Positions 7,237-12,445 of a stretch of 47,443 nucleotides of DNA are shown here, one piece after another (positions within the stretch are counted from its first letter, which is position 1; the number at the start of each line of letters is the position of its first letter). The notes beneath the pieces are model-generated. The model searched no databases and was not told the DNA's origin. It was given only the letters and a program-made list of their open reading frames with translations. Location of the stretch: positions 1-47,443 of IMG/VR virus record IMGVR_UViG_3300010430_000083. One strand, written 5' to 3'. A program made the translations under genes and the position numbers. Origin of the DNA: a virus.

Positions 7237-7370
7237 TTGCTAACTTTACTTGTATATGAATAGTACGTATAAATAAATAGTAAATTTGGATTAATAATTA
7301 AATATAATAAAAATGGAAAAAGTAAGGACAAAAAAAGTAAGTAAGTATTTTTTATATACGTTGTTATGTG
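7236..7370 (+). repeat. attC-like site A2
   Basis: The left core ATTGCTAAC (7236-7244) overlaps the stop of the upstream gene. The left stem GTATATGAA (7252-7260) pairs with TTTATATAC (7351-7359), 9 bp with one G-T. The right core GTTATGTG (7363-7370) is complementary to CACATAAC at 7549-7556. The ~90-nt loop contains a -7-like TAAATTTG (7281-7288) and the ATG at 7313. This is one of the shorter stems of the set. Confidence 0.6.
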
Positions 7371-7537
7371 TATGTTGTTTTGTGGTGGTTTATGCTATCG
7401 GTTGGCTTATAAGCTTAGACCCTTTGTGGTTTGTTGAAATGACAACAAATGCTACAGGTCGTGGCGCATTGCTAATGGTTGGGGTGTTAACAATTGTTTT
7501 ATGTTATGTAACAAGTTTGCTATTTGAAATTGAATAG
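7313..7537 (+). CDS. Small membrane protein, two transmembrane segments
   Basis: A 74-residue protein. A basic N-terminus (KVRTKKVSK) is followed by a transmembrane segment at ~12-34 and a second at ~53-70. The short loop DPLWFVEMTTNATGRG lies between. It is an inner-membrane protein of unknown role. Its start lies in the loop of site A2 and its first membrane segment is encoded across the right arm. Here the GTT core (7363) is out of codon phase, unlike the other crossing genes. Confidence 0.65.
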   Translation: MEKVRTKKVSKYFLYTLLCVCCFVVVYAIGWLISLDPLWFVEMTTNATGRGALLMVGVLTIVLCYVTSLLFEIE

Positions 7538-7548
7538 CAAAATAATTA

Positions 7549-7729
7549 CACATAACTCGCAACGTATATGCCTCGTGGATGCGTAGCATACACAGTAGAG
7601 GCTATGGCTACGTATCTATTAGGTATATACATTGTTGGTGGTGCGTTTTGTAAGCGTACTCGTTTAACTTAATAAATAATAAATGACCTTAGTTGATGTG
7701 TAGACATACGTTGCGAGTTGAAGGTCATT
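7549..7729 (+). repeat. attC-like site A3 with a second right arm
   Basis: The left core CACATAAC (7549-7556) is complementary to the right core of A2. The left stem 7564-7587 pairs with 7607-7630: 24 positions, one true mismatch and four G-T pairs. The right core GTTGGTG is at 7634-7640. About 75 nt later a second right arm, ATACGTTGCGAGTT (7706-7719), is an exact complement of AACTCGCAACGTAT (7554-7567). Its core GTTGAAGGTCATT (7717-7729) is the one that matches the next left core. The region 7538-7740 holds no gene. Confidence 0.8.
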
Positions 7730-7740
7730 GAGCAAAAAAA

Positions 7741-7842
7741 GTGAAATATTTAAAAATTATGTGTTGTACAATAATATTATTAATAGTATTTATTATTTGG
7801 ATAAAACCTATAATAGATGATTGGGAAGATAGAAATTTTTAA
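7741..7842 (+). CDS. Small single-span membrane peptide (GTG start)
   Basis: A 33-residue peptide read from GTG at 7741, just after an A-rich stretch that suits Bacteroidota translation. One hydrophobic segment (CCTIILLIVFIIWI) is followed by a charged tail (DDWEDRNF). It is the only reading frame in the cassette-like unit 7717-7880, which supports it being the cargo. An ATG at 7759 is an alternative start. Confidence 0.45.
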   Translation: MKYLKIMCCTIILLIVFIIWIKPIIDDWEDRNF

Positions 7843-7867
7843 TTGTTTCTTTTTGCGTTGCTTGCAC

Positions 7868-7936
7868 AATGACCTTCAACGGGATGCAGCTATGAGCAGT
7901 ATCCCGAAGGGTATTGCTTATAGGTGCTGTTGTGTG
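7868..7936 (+). repeat. attC-like site A4
   Basis: The left core AATGACCTTCAAC (7868-7880) is an exact complement of 7717-7729 and identical to the left core of A1. The stem 7886-7905 pairs with 7909-7927 (TATGAGCAGTA against TATTGCTTATA), nearly continuous with a 3-nt loop. The right core GTTGTGTG (7929-7936) is complementary to the left core of A5. This is the most compact site of the set. Confidence 0.75.
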
Positions 7937-8044
7937 TCTGTGGGCGGTGATTTAGCACTAAACTTCATTTGGAATACTGAACCAAAAAAGAAAAAAGGGA
8001 AGGGGAAAACTTTACAGAGTACCCAATCAAATAAATCTAATACA

Positions 8045-8353
8045 ATGAAAGTATTAACGGAAGGTCATAAGTACCAATTAAGCGGATTTGAGAACGCTGA
8101 AAACACTCAAGAAATTCAATTCATTGAGAAAACGCCAATTGAAGGCACAACCGAATTGAAAACGGTAAATGATGGAACAACCAACGAGGAACTTCTTGAA
8201 GTCTTAATTGACCGAATGAACTACTTACAAGGAAAATTCCCTTGCCGTGAAAACGCAATTGTAATTACCAAACTTCAAGAATCTTTGATGTGGCTCGAAA
8301 AGAGAACCGCAGATAGAAAGAAACGAAATGTTGAGGGGAAGCAATTAGCTTAA
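8045..8353 (+). CDS. Acb2/Tad1-like hairpin-domain protein, candidate anti-CBASS/anti-Thoeris sponge
   Basis: A 102-residue protein from ATG 8045; an open frame continues upstream to 7817 through site A4 but looks non-coding. The N-terminal ~60 residues are soluble and Thr/Glu-rich. The C-terminal part (LIDRMNYLQGKFPCREN, then AIVITKLQESLMWLEKRTADRKKRNVEG) matches a family common in Bacteroidota, often misannotated as ABC transporter ATPase. Its REnAxxxTKLqEsxMWL helix fits the Acb2/Tad1 hairpin domain. Known members bind cyclic nucleotide signals and blunt CBASS or Thoeris defence. It is the sole gene in the cassette 7929-8438. Family fit is good; activity is inferred. Confidence 0.68.
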   Translation: MKVLTEGHKYQLSGFENAENTQEIQFIEKTPIEGTTELKTVNDGTTNEELLEVLIDRMNYLQGKFPCRENAIVITKLQESLMWLEKRTADRKKRNVEGKQLA

Positions 8354-8430
8354 TGGTTATGTGAGCGTGGGCTTTTTCTTTTTTGATTATTAGCAGAAAT
8401 GTTGATTTGAAAAACGGAATTAGCCCATTG

Positions 8431-8610
8431 CACACAACGCAACCTGTGTATGGCGACGGATGGCGCAGCCATACGAGAGAGCCATAAATGCGCCATCTGC
8501 GCTATACACATTGTTATGTCTACGTTGACTAGCGGTAAGAACAAAATAAAATAAATATTAACAAACCACTGCCAGATGGTCGTATCTACAGGTTGCGTTA
8601 TGGCTAATTG
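8431..8610 (+). repeat. attC-like site A5 with a second right arm
   Basis: The left core is CACACAAC (8431-8438). The left stem 8445-8466 (TGTGTATGGCG..) pairs with 8490-8510 over 21 bp, with two G-T pairs and one unpaired A, like an extrahelical base in attC sites. The right core GTTATGT is at 8513-8519. A second right arm, ACAGGTTGCGTT (8588-8599), is an exact complement of AACGCAACCTGT (8436-8447). Its core GTTATGGCTAATTG (8597-8610) matches the next left core. No gene is seen in 8354-8632. Confidence 0.8.
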
Positions 8611-8632
8611 AGCAGACAAAGGAATAATTAAA

Positions 8633-8794
8633 ATGGAAAAATTAACAAACTACGTCGTAGACCATTTTGGTCAATTACATTATAAAAGCTCTGTACTTGA
8701 TAATAAGATATATCCTGTGTATGGCATAGGTCGTTATGGTCTACTTCACGGAAAAAAAGCTGATAAAAACAAAGTTGATTATTATGAACTATGA
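8633..8794 (+). CDS. Small hypothetical protein
   Basis: A 53-residue protein (MEKLTNYVVDHFGQLHY...) with several Gly and Tyr residues (YPVYGIGRYGLLHGKK), ending in EL. Probably a small beta-rich fold. An A-rich stretch precedes its ATG. It is cargo of the cassette between cores 8597-8610 and 8823-8837. No family is recognised. Confidence 0.55.
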   Translation: MEKLTNYVVDHFGQLHYKSSVLDNKIYPVYGIGRYGLLHGKKADKNKVDYYEL

Positions 8795-8870
8795 TTTTAA
8801 TTATTTGGATGCGTCCGATAGGCAATTAGCCTACAACGGTGTGGGTATGGTTAGAAAATTTAACGATTAA
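8784..8870 (+). CDS. Possible 28-residue peptide overlapping the previous gene
   Basis: An ATG at 8784, inside the end of the preceding gene, opens MNYDFNYLDASDRQLAYNG... and stops at 8870. It runs through the left core of site A6. The composition looks protein-like (AsxAspArg-Gln-Leu-Ala), but length and overlap make it uncertain. Confidence 0.3.
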   Translation: MNYDFNYLDASDRQLAYNGVGMVRKFND

Positions 8871-9039
8871 ATAAAAGAAAATGATTAAAGTAAAAAAGTT
8901 ATCAGAAGATTTAAAGATTAACTATCCAAATATGGATTATCAAATAATACTTAATGGTGAAAAACGATATTTTACAGAAAAAGCTATAATTGAACTACGG
9001 ACTAAGTTAAATTTATTAACTATACCCGATGTTGTAGAG
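8823..9039 (+). repeat. attC-like site A6 (loop contains the start of the next gene)
   Basis: The left core CAATTAGCCTACAAC (8823-8837) is complementary to 8597-8610, with one base offset. The left stem 8843-8860 (GGGTATGGTTAG..) pairs with 9010-9027 (..TTAACTATACCC): 18 positions with two G-T pairs and one mismatch. Three bases later the right core GTTGTAGAG (9031-9039) is complementary to 9150-9158. The right arm lies inside the gene 8881-9147 and GTT is an in-frame codon. Confidence 0.78.
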
Positions 9040-9147
9040 CCGAAGGGAAAGTTAGTTTGTGATAGATGTGGTTCTGATAAGTTAGAGGATTGTTGTAATA
9101 ATGAATATGCTTGTGAAGATTGCGGACATTTCCCCATCACAAACTAA
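8881..9147 (+). CDS. Small zinc-ribbon protein crossed by an attC-like right core
   Basis: An 88-residue protein. Residues 1-50 are an unrecognised alpha-beta module encoded in the loop of site A6. From codon 51 (GTT, 9031) the C-terminal module carries a zinc ribbon, CDRCGSDKLEDCC...YACEDCG. The module boundary coincides with the hairpin's GTT core in codon phase 0. The zinc-ribbon half is therefore exactly the cargo of the cassette 9031-9158. Function unknown; nucleic-acid binding is plausible. Confidence 0.68.
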   Translation: MIKVKKLSEDLKINYPNMDYQIILNGEKRYFTEKAIIELRTKLNLLTIPDVVEPKGKLVCDRCGSDKLEDCCNNEYACEDCGHFPITN

Positions 9148-9149
9148 TT

Positions 9150-9280
9150 CTCTACAACTGACACGTATATGAGCCGTTGGATATGTCTAAAACTTAATAA
9201 ATTAGACAAAGTTAGACATTATTTAGACGAACTTTTAGACGAACAATGACCTAAAATGGCTTATATACATTGTTAACTAC
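9150..9280 (+). repeat. attC-like site A7 with TTAGAC repeats in its loop
   Basis: The left core CTCTACAAC (9150-9158) is followed by left stem GTATATGAGCCGTT (9165-9178). It pairs with AATGGCTTATATAC (9255-9268): 14 bp, two G-T. The right core GTTAACTAC (9272-9280) is complementary to 10456-10464. The 76-nt loop has four TTAGAC units (9202, 9212, 9223, 9235) at 10-12-nt spacing, and an 8-bp inverted repeat ATGTCTAA/TTAGACAT. The region 9148-9414 holds no gene. Confidence 0.75.
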
Positions 9281-9351
9281 TGTTATTTTGAGCGTTGGCA
9301 AATGGCGATAGCCAAATATTTACAAAGTTTTTGAATTATTTTACTTTTTTA

Positions 9352-9383
9352 TTTGTGTATATCGTATATATGTTATATATTTG
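9352..9383 (+). promoter_or_regulatory. Strong-consensus promoter inside a cassette
   Basis: TTTG at 9352-9355, a 20-nt spacer, then TATATTTG at 9376-9383, a full match to the Bacteroidota consensus. It lies 31 nt before the ATG at 9415 and would drive the five small genes of the cassette 9272-10464. Confidence 0.75.
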
Positions 9384-9414
9384 TATCAGTTAAGAACAAC
9401 AAAAAACAAATATT

Positions 9415-9582
9415 ATGGAAACTGTAAAAAACATTTTAAGAAGCGGATTAGCAAACAAAGGAAACGGATTTAAAATTACTTTATCTGAATTAGTTGAAAA
9501 ATCTAAAATGGATGAAGTTGAAGTTATTATAGCTCTAAATACAATAACACAATGGAACGCATGGGATATGATAAAAGACTAA
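9415..9582 (+). CDS. Small hypothetical protein
   Basis: A 55-residue protein (METVKNILRSGLANKGNGFKITLSELVEKS..) with a Gly-rich turn, then two helices and a conserved-looking NTITQWNAWDMI end. It is the first gene after the consensus promoter at 9352-9383. No family is recognised. Confidence 0.6.
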   Translation: METVKNILRSGLANKGNGFKITLSELVEKSKMDEVEVIIALNTITQWNAWDMIKD

Positions 9583-9755
9583 AAAATTGGAATGATGCAA
9601 AAACAAAAAAACCTGATACAGAAAAAAAGTATCGGGTTTTAATTGACTGCGATGGAATTATTAAAGAGTCAGAATGTACTTATTTTATAAATAAAAAAAG
9701 ATTTCATTTTGATATGAATCATATAAATTGGAAAGTAATAAAATGGAAAAAATAA
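9561..9755 (+). CDS. Small DUF551-like protein
   Basis: About 64 residues from ATG 9561; an ATG at 9552 is also possible and both overlap the previous gene. The pattern NWNDAKTKKPDTEKKYRVLIDCDGIIKES...FHFDMNHINWKVIKWKK follows the DUF551 layout: opening Trp, P-x-x-x-x-x-V-L strand, closing W-K-V-x-x-W. DUF551 proteins are small phage cargo of unknown function. Confidence 0.5.
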   Translation: MGYDKRLKNWNDAKTKKPDTEKKYRVLIDCDGIIKESECTYFINKKRFHFDMNHINWKVIKWKK

Positions 9756-9922
9756 ATTACACTATATTAAACATAAAATATAATTACTCTGATTTTGAAG
9801 GTGATTATGTTGCAATTACTACACAATTAGGTAGTAAGACTAATATAATAAAAATAAGTTACGAATTAGCAGTTAGTTCAGGTTTTATAAATCCTAACGC
9901 ATTAAAACAATATAACATATAA
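9743..9922 (+). CDS. Hypothetical protein
   Basis: A 59-residue protein from ATG 9743; an ATG at 9728 in the same frame would overlap the previous gene further. Beta-rich (INYTILNIKYNYSDFEGDYVAITTQLGSK), acidic to neutral. It overlaps the previous gene by 13 nt, suggesting coupling. No family is recognised. Confidence 0.55.
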   Translation: MEKINYTILNIKYNYSDFEGDYVAITTQLGSKTNIIKISYELAVSSGFINPNALKQYNI

Positions 9923-9937
9923 TAAAAACACGAAATA

Positions 9938-10315
9938 ATGGATGATAATATAAAATATATGCTAGAACAATTAGGTAAGCAAAAAACTGAAAGAGATAGA
10001 CAACTATGTTTATTTAATTGGATTAAGTGCGGAACAATAGGATTTAAAGAACATCAAGAGTTAATTAAGTATTTGGTTATACCTAATGATAAAGCACTTA
10101 CATTTAGATTTAGTGATTGGATAAAAATAAAAGAAGAGTTACCGCCTTTTGATGTTCAAGTACTAACATGGAATGAAGTTGATGGTATTGAGCCAGCAAA
10201 AACAGACATGCTAAAGGCTGTGGTTAAAAACAGTAAAGGCATTACCTATGAATGGTACGGAAACAGCTATCCTACACATTGGATGAAACTACCTGAAACA
10301 CCTTTAGATAATTAA
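9938..10315 (+). CDS. DUF551-domain phage protein
   Basis: A 125-residue protein. Residues 1-60 form a helical N-domain. Residues ~63-122 are a DUF551 domain: DWIKIKEELPPFDVQVLTWNE opens it and THWMKLPETPLDN closes it. The family is common in tailed phages and prophages and has no established biochemical role. It sits in a multi-gene cassette with a consensus promoter. Confidence 0.7.
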   Translation: MDDNIKYMLEQLGKQKTERDRQLCLFNWIKCGTIGFKEHQELIKYLVIPNDKALTFRFSDWIKIKEELPPFDVQVLTWNEVDGIEPAKTDMLKAVVKNSKGITYEWYGNSYPTHWMKLPETPLDN

Positions 10316-10321
10316 ATTAAC

Positions 10322-10453
10322 ATGAGAAAATTAATTGATATAAAAGAAGAGGACGTGCAACCATTAAAGATATTAGCGGTTAAAGCAAACAAAGACTTAA
10401 AAAACTACATACAGGACGTATTGAGTGAGCACGTGTTGAAGGCAAAAAAATAA
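10322..10453 (+). CDS. Small ribbon-helix-helix-like protein
   Basis: A 43-residue protein. One strand (KLIDI) is followed by EEDVQPLKILAVKANKDLKNYIQDVLSEHV, the strand-helix-helix pattern of RHH regulators and antitoxins. No toxin partner is visible next to it. It would bind DNA as a dimer, perhaps regulating the promoter at 9352-9383; that is inference. It ends 2 nt before the left core of site A8. Confidence 0.5.
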   Translation: MRKLIDIKEEDVQPLKILAVKANKDLKNYIQDVLSEHVLKAKK

Positions 10454-10455
10454 TT

Positions 10456-10693
10456 GTAGTTAACGGATTTGTATATGATTAGATTTTAACGGGTTAAAAA
10501 ACAGAAATTATGAATGGTAAAGTAAAAGAATTAATAGAATTGTACGAAGCAATTTTACACGGTACAAATAAAAGCATTGGATTATTTGACTGCTATGACA
10601 CTTATTACTCTGGGTGTTGGGATGAGGAACTAAAGAAAGTGGAAAATTTGAAACAAGAATTAGTTAAAAATTAATTATATACATAGTTGTGTG
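10456..10693 (+). repeat. attC-like site A8 (a complete gene lies in the loop)
   Basis: The left core GTAGTTAAC (10456-10464) is an exact complement of 9272-9280. The left stem TGTATATGATTA (10470-10481) pairs with TAATTATATACA (10672-10683): 12 bp, one G-T. The right core is GTTGTGTG (10686-10693). The ~190-nt loop contains the whole gene 10510-10674, whose stop codon is the first triplet of the right stem. Confidence 0.7.
10510..10674 (+). CDS. Small hypothetical protein enclosed by a hairpin
   Basis: A 54-residue protein: helix KELIELYEAILHG, central DCYDTYYSGCWDEELKK, helix end. It lies between the arms of site A8 and its TAA is part of the right stem. Function unknown. A gene fully inside an attC-like loop is rare; the minus-strand gene 30288-30470 has the same arrangement. 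Confidence 0.55.
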   Translation: MNGKVKELIELYEAILHGTNKSIGLFDCYDTYYSGCWDEELKKVENLKQELVKN

Positions 10694-10801
10694 CCGAAAG
10701 GCTTGTAGTATTGTTGGTAGCAACGCAATTACGCTTTAAATAAGGAACTGGCTTAAGACAGATATTTAATTGTAAACAAATAGACTTAGCCAACAATATT
10801 A
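10694..10801 (+). other. Gene-free cassette with internal inverted repeats
   Basis: Between right core 10686-10693 and left core 10802-10809 no convincing reading frame is present. TAGTATTGTTGG (10706-10717) pairs with CCAACAATATTA (10790-10801) over 12 bp with one G-T. A small GCC-GAAA-GGC hairpin lies at 10693-10702. It may be an RNA-coding or empty cassette. Confidence 0.45.
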
Positions 10802-10871
10802 CACACAACGAATGGTAATATGGTTAAGCGATAGCGACCCGATAGGGTTAACTATATTACGTGTTGTACAC
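10802..10871 (+). repeat. attC-like site A9
   Basis: The left core CACACAAC (10802-10809) is complementary to 10686-10693. The left stem GTAATATGGTTAA (10815-10827) pairs with TTAACTATATTAC (10848-10860): 13 bp, one G-T. The right core GTTGTACAC (10863-10871) is an exact complement of 11760-11768. The loop is 20 nt. The 99 nt after it (10872-10970) hold no gene. Confidence 0.77.
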
Positions 10872-10970
10872 TGTATGGCGACTTAACAGAACGAAACTTA
10901 GACCGAAGCACAGAACTTAGTATTTATTTTTTTGTGCGGTGGCAAATATTAATTTGAAAAATTAAAACTT

Positions 10971-11681
10971 ATGAAATACTTAGGAAGTAAAAACAGAATT
11001 GCAAAGCATATACTACCAATAATGCTTGAATACAGAACACCTGAAATGACTTGGGTTGAGCCTTTTGTTGGTGGGGCTAATATGATTGATAAGGTTGAAG
11101 GTAAAAGAATAGGTGCAGACCTAAATGAATACCTGATTGAAGCACTAATATTGATTAGGGATAACCCCGAAAAAATACCTGACTTAATAACAGAGGATGA
11201 CTACCAAAAACTAAAGCAAGAAATGAAAGTTGATGGACTTACAGGATTTACTGGATTTGCAATGAGTTTTGGTGGTAAATTTTTTGGTGGATACAGAAGA
11301 GATGTAGCTGGAACAAAAGGCTGCATTGAAAATATGAAAACGCAGACCCGAAGAAGTAAACAAAACGCCATTAAACAAAGTAAGAACTTAAAAGGTGTGA
11401 AACTTATTAATTGTAGCTATGATGAACTGCCACTGAATAGTGATAACTGTTTGATTTATTGTGACCCACCATACGAAGGAACTACAAGCTACCGAGATGG
11501 GTTTGACCACACTAAATTCTGGAACTGGTGCAGAGAAATGAGTGATAGAGGACACATTGTTTTTATTAGTGAATACAACGCACCTAATGACTTTAAATGT
11601 GTATGGCAAAAAGAGGTAGCTACCACAATAAGTAAACAGAAAGGAAAGAAGGATATTGAAAAACTTTTTATTGCCCCATAA
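10971..11681 (+). CDS. dam: D12-class DNA adenine-N6 methyltransferase
   Basis: A 236-residue Dam-like methylase of nearly full family length. The N-terminal MKYLGSKNRIAKHIL opens the AdoMet fold. Motif I is VEPFVGGANM at 29-38 and the catalytic DPPY lies near residue 165 in LIYCDPPYEGTTSY. A target-recognition insert lies between. Phage orphan methylases usually protect phage DNA from host restriction, or mimic host Dam marks. No restriction enzyme partner is visible. It is the sole gene of the cassette bounded by cores 10863-10871 and 11760-11768. Specificity (GATC or other) cannot be read from sequence. Confidence 0.85.
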   Translation: MKYLGSKNRIAKHILPIMLEYRTPEMTWVEPFVGGANMIDKVEGKRIGADLNEYLIEALILIRDNPEKIPDLITEDDYQKLKQEMKVDGLTGFTGFAMSFGGKFFGGYRRDVAGTKGCIENMKTQTRRSKQNAIKQSKNLKGVKLINCSYDELPLNSDNCLIYCDPPYEGTTSYRDGFDHTKFWNWCREMSDRGHIVFISEYNAPNDFKCVWQKEVATTISKQKGKKDIEKLFIAP

Positions 11682-11759
11682 GGGCAAAAGAGGGAAGGAA
11701 AAAATAAATACGGTATGATTAGCACTAACCTTGATACGAGGACGGAGCTAAGCCATATT

Positions 11760-11898
11760 GTGTACAACGCTAACGTGTATGGTGACGTTGCGACAAATGA
11801 ATTATTATGAAACAATTTAAATATTTAGGAATTAACGATATGGGAAAAACGACCACAAGTACAAAAGAGCAATGCGCTATACACAATGTTGTTGATAG
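11760..11898 (+). repeat. attC-like site A10 (loop contains the start of the next gene)
   Basis: The left core is GTGTACAAC (11760-11768). The left stem GTGTATGGTG (11775-11784) pairs with CGCTATACAC (11875-11884): 10 bp including two G-T. The right core GTTGTTGATAG (11888-11898) pairs 9 of 11 with 12086-12096. The loop holds the ATG at 11807; GTT at 11888 is an in-frame codon of that gene. It is shorter and less certain than the other sites. The region 11682-11806 holds no other gene. Confidence 0.62.
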
Positions 11899-12082
11899 TG
11901 CTTTATGGAAAGACGAAAAGCACAGCCATTTTTGGGTTGAAGATGGCGAACTATACGAAAGTTATAATACTATTAGAGGTTTACGTTATAGACACAGACT
12001 TTCTGTAAATGGCGTAGCGGATTGTGATAACTGCCCTTTGGATATGTTACTGTATATAGTAAAAGAGTACATAGAAGATTAA
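11807..12082 (+). CDS. Hypothetical protein crossed by an attC-like right core
   Basis: A 91-residue protein. Residues 1-27 come from the loop and right arm of site A10 and contain STKEQCAIHNVV. From codon 28 (GTT) the C-terminal module (LWKDEKHSHFWVEDGELYESYNT..., CDNCP) is the cargo of the cassette 11888-12096. The N-terminal motif recurs in the minus-strand gene 29794-30018 as STKKQCDIHVV, with an unrelated C-terminal part. Function unknown. Confidence 0.62.
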   Translation: MKQFKYLGINDMGKTTTSTKEQCAIHNVVDSALWKDEKHSHFWVEDGELYESYNTIRGLRYRHRLSVNGVADCDNCPLDMLLYIVKEYIED

Positions 12083-12085
12083 GCA

Positions 12086-12222
12086 TTATCTACAACGGAA
12101 TTGTGTATGGTATGTTGCGTATAAGTACACGGAAATTATCGGATTAAAAACTAAAAAAATTAATAATAACAAGCCTTTAAAATAGCAATAAGTAGCAATA
12201 GATTATACACGTTGTTATATAC
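12086..12222 (+). repeat. attC-like site A11
   Basis: The left core is TTATCTACAAC (12086-12096). The left stem GTGTATGGTATGTTGC (12103-12118) pairs with GCAATAGATTATACAC (12195-12210): 16 positions with three G-T and one mismatch. The right core GTTATATAC (12214-12222) is an exact complement of 12446-12454. The 76-nt loop has no gene. Confidence 0.78.
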
Positions 12223-12248
12223 TGTGGCGGTTTTAAAACAAAAACATT

Positions 12249-12440
12249 ATGAAAATTGAAATACCTAAAAAATACGAAAACGTTGAAATAAATAGCGAAA
12301 ATTGGTTTATAGCCAAGAGTTCTACTGACTTAATAAAAGTACAATTACCTAAGCCTAAAAAAATATGGTGGGTAGATGGATATACCGTTTATGACACTTA
12401 TTTTGAAGTAACACTTGTTGATGGTAAACAAAAACGTTAG
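12249..12440 (+). CDS. Small hypothetical protein
   Basis: A 63-residue, beta-rich basic protein (MKIEIPKKYENVEINSENWF...KPKKIWWVDGYTVYDTYFEVTLV). No known family. It is the only gene in the last cassette, between cores 12214-12222 and 12446-12454. Confidence 0.6.
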   Translation: MKIEIPKKYENVEINSENWFIAKSSTDLIKVQLPKPKKIWWVDGYTVYDTYFEVTLVDGKQKR

Positions 12441-12445
12441 CCATT

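Noticed and set aside
7363-7370. Codon-phase fusion at site A2
   Set aside because: GTT is out of frame in the gene 7313-7537 and the stem is short, so this case is not counted as support for module shuffling.
7817-8044. N-terminal extension of the Acb2/Tad1-like gene to 7817
   Set aside because: The extension runs through hairpin A4 and has unlikely composition (Cys-rich, Lys-runs); the family starts at MKVLTEG, encoded from 8045.
8350-8619. Minus-strand open frame over site A5
   Set aside because: It is a shadow of the palindromic site region with no protein-like features.
11388-11815. Minus-strand open frames under the methylase gene
   Set aside because: They overlap a clear methylase on the other strand and have low-complexity composition.
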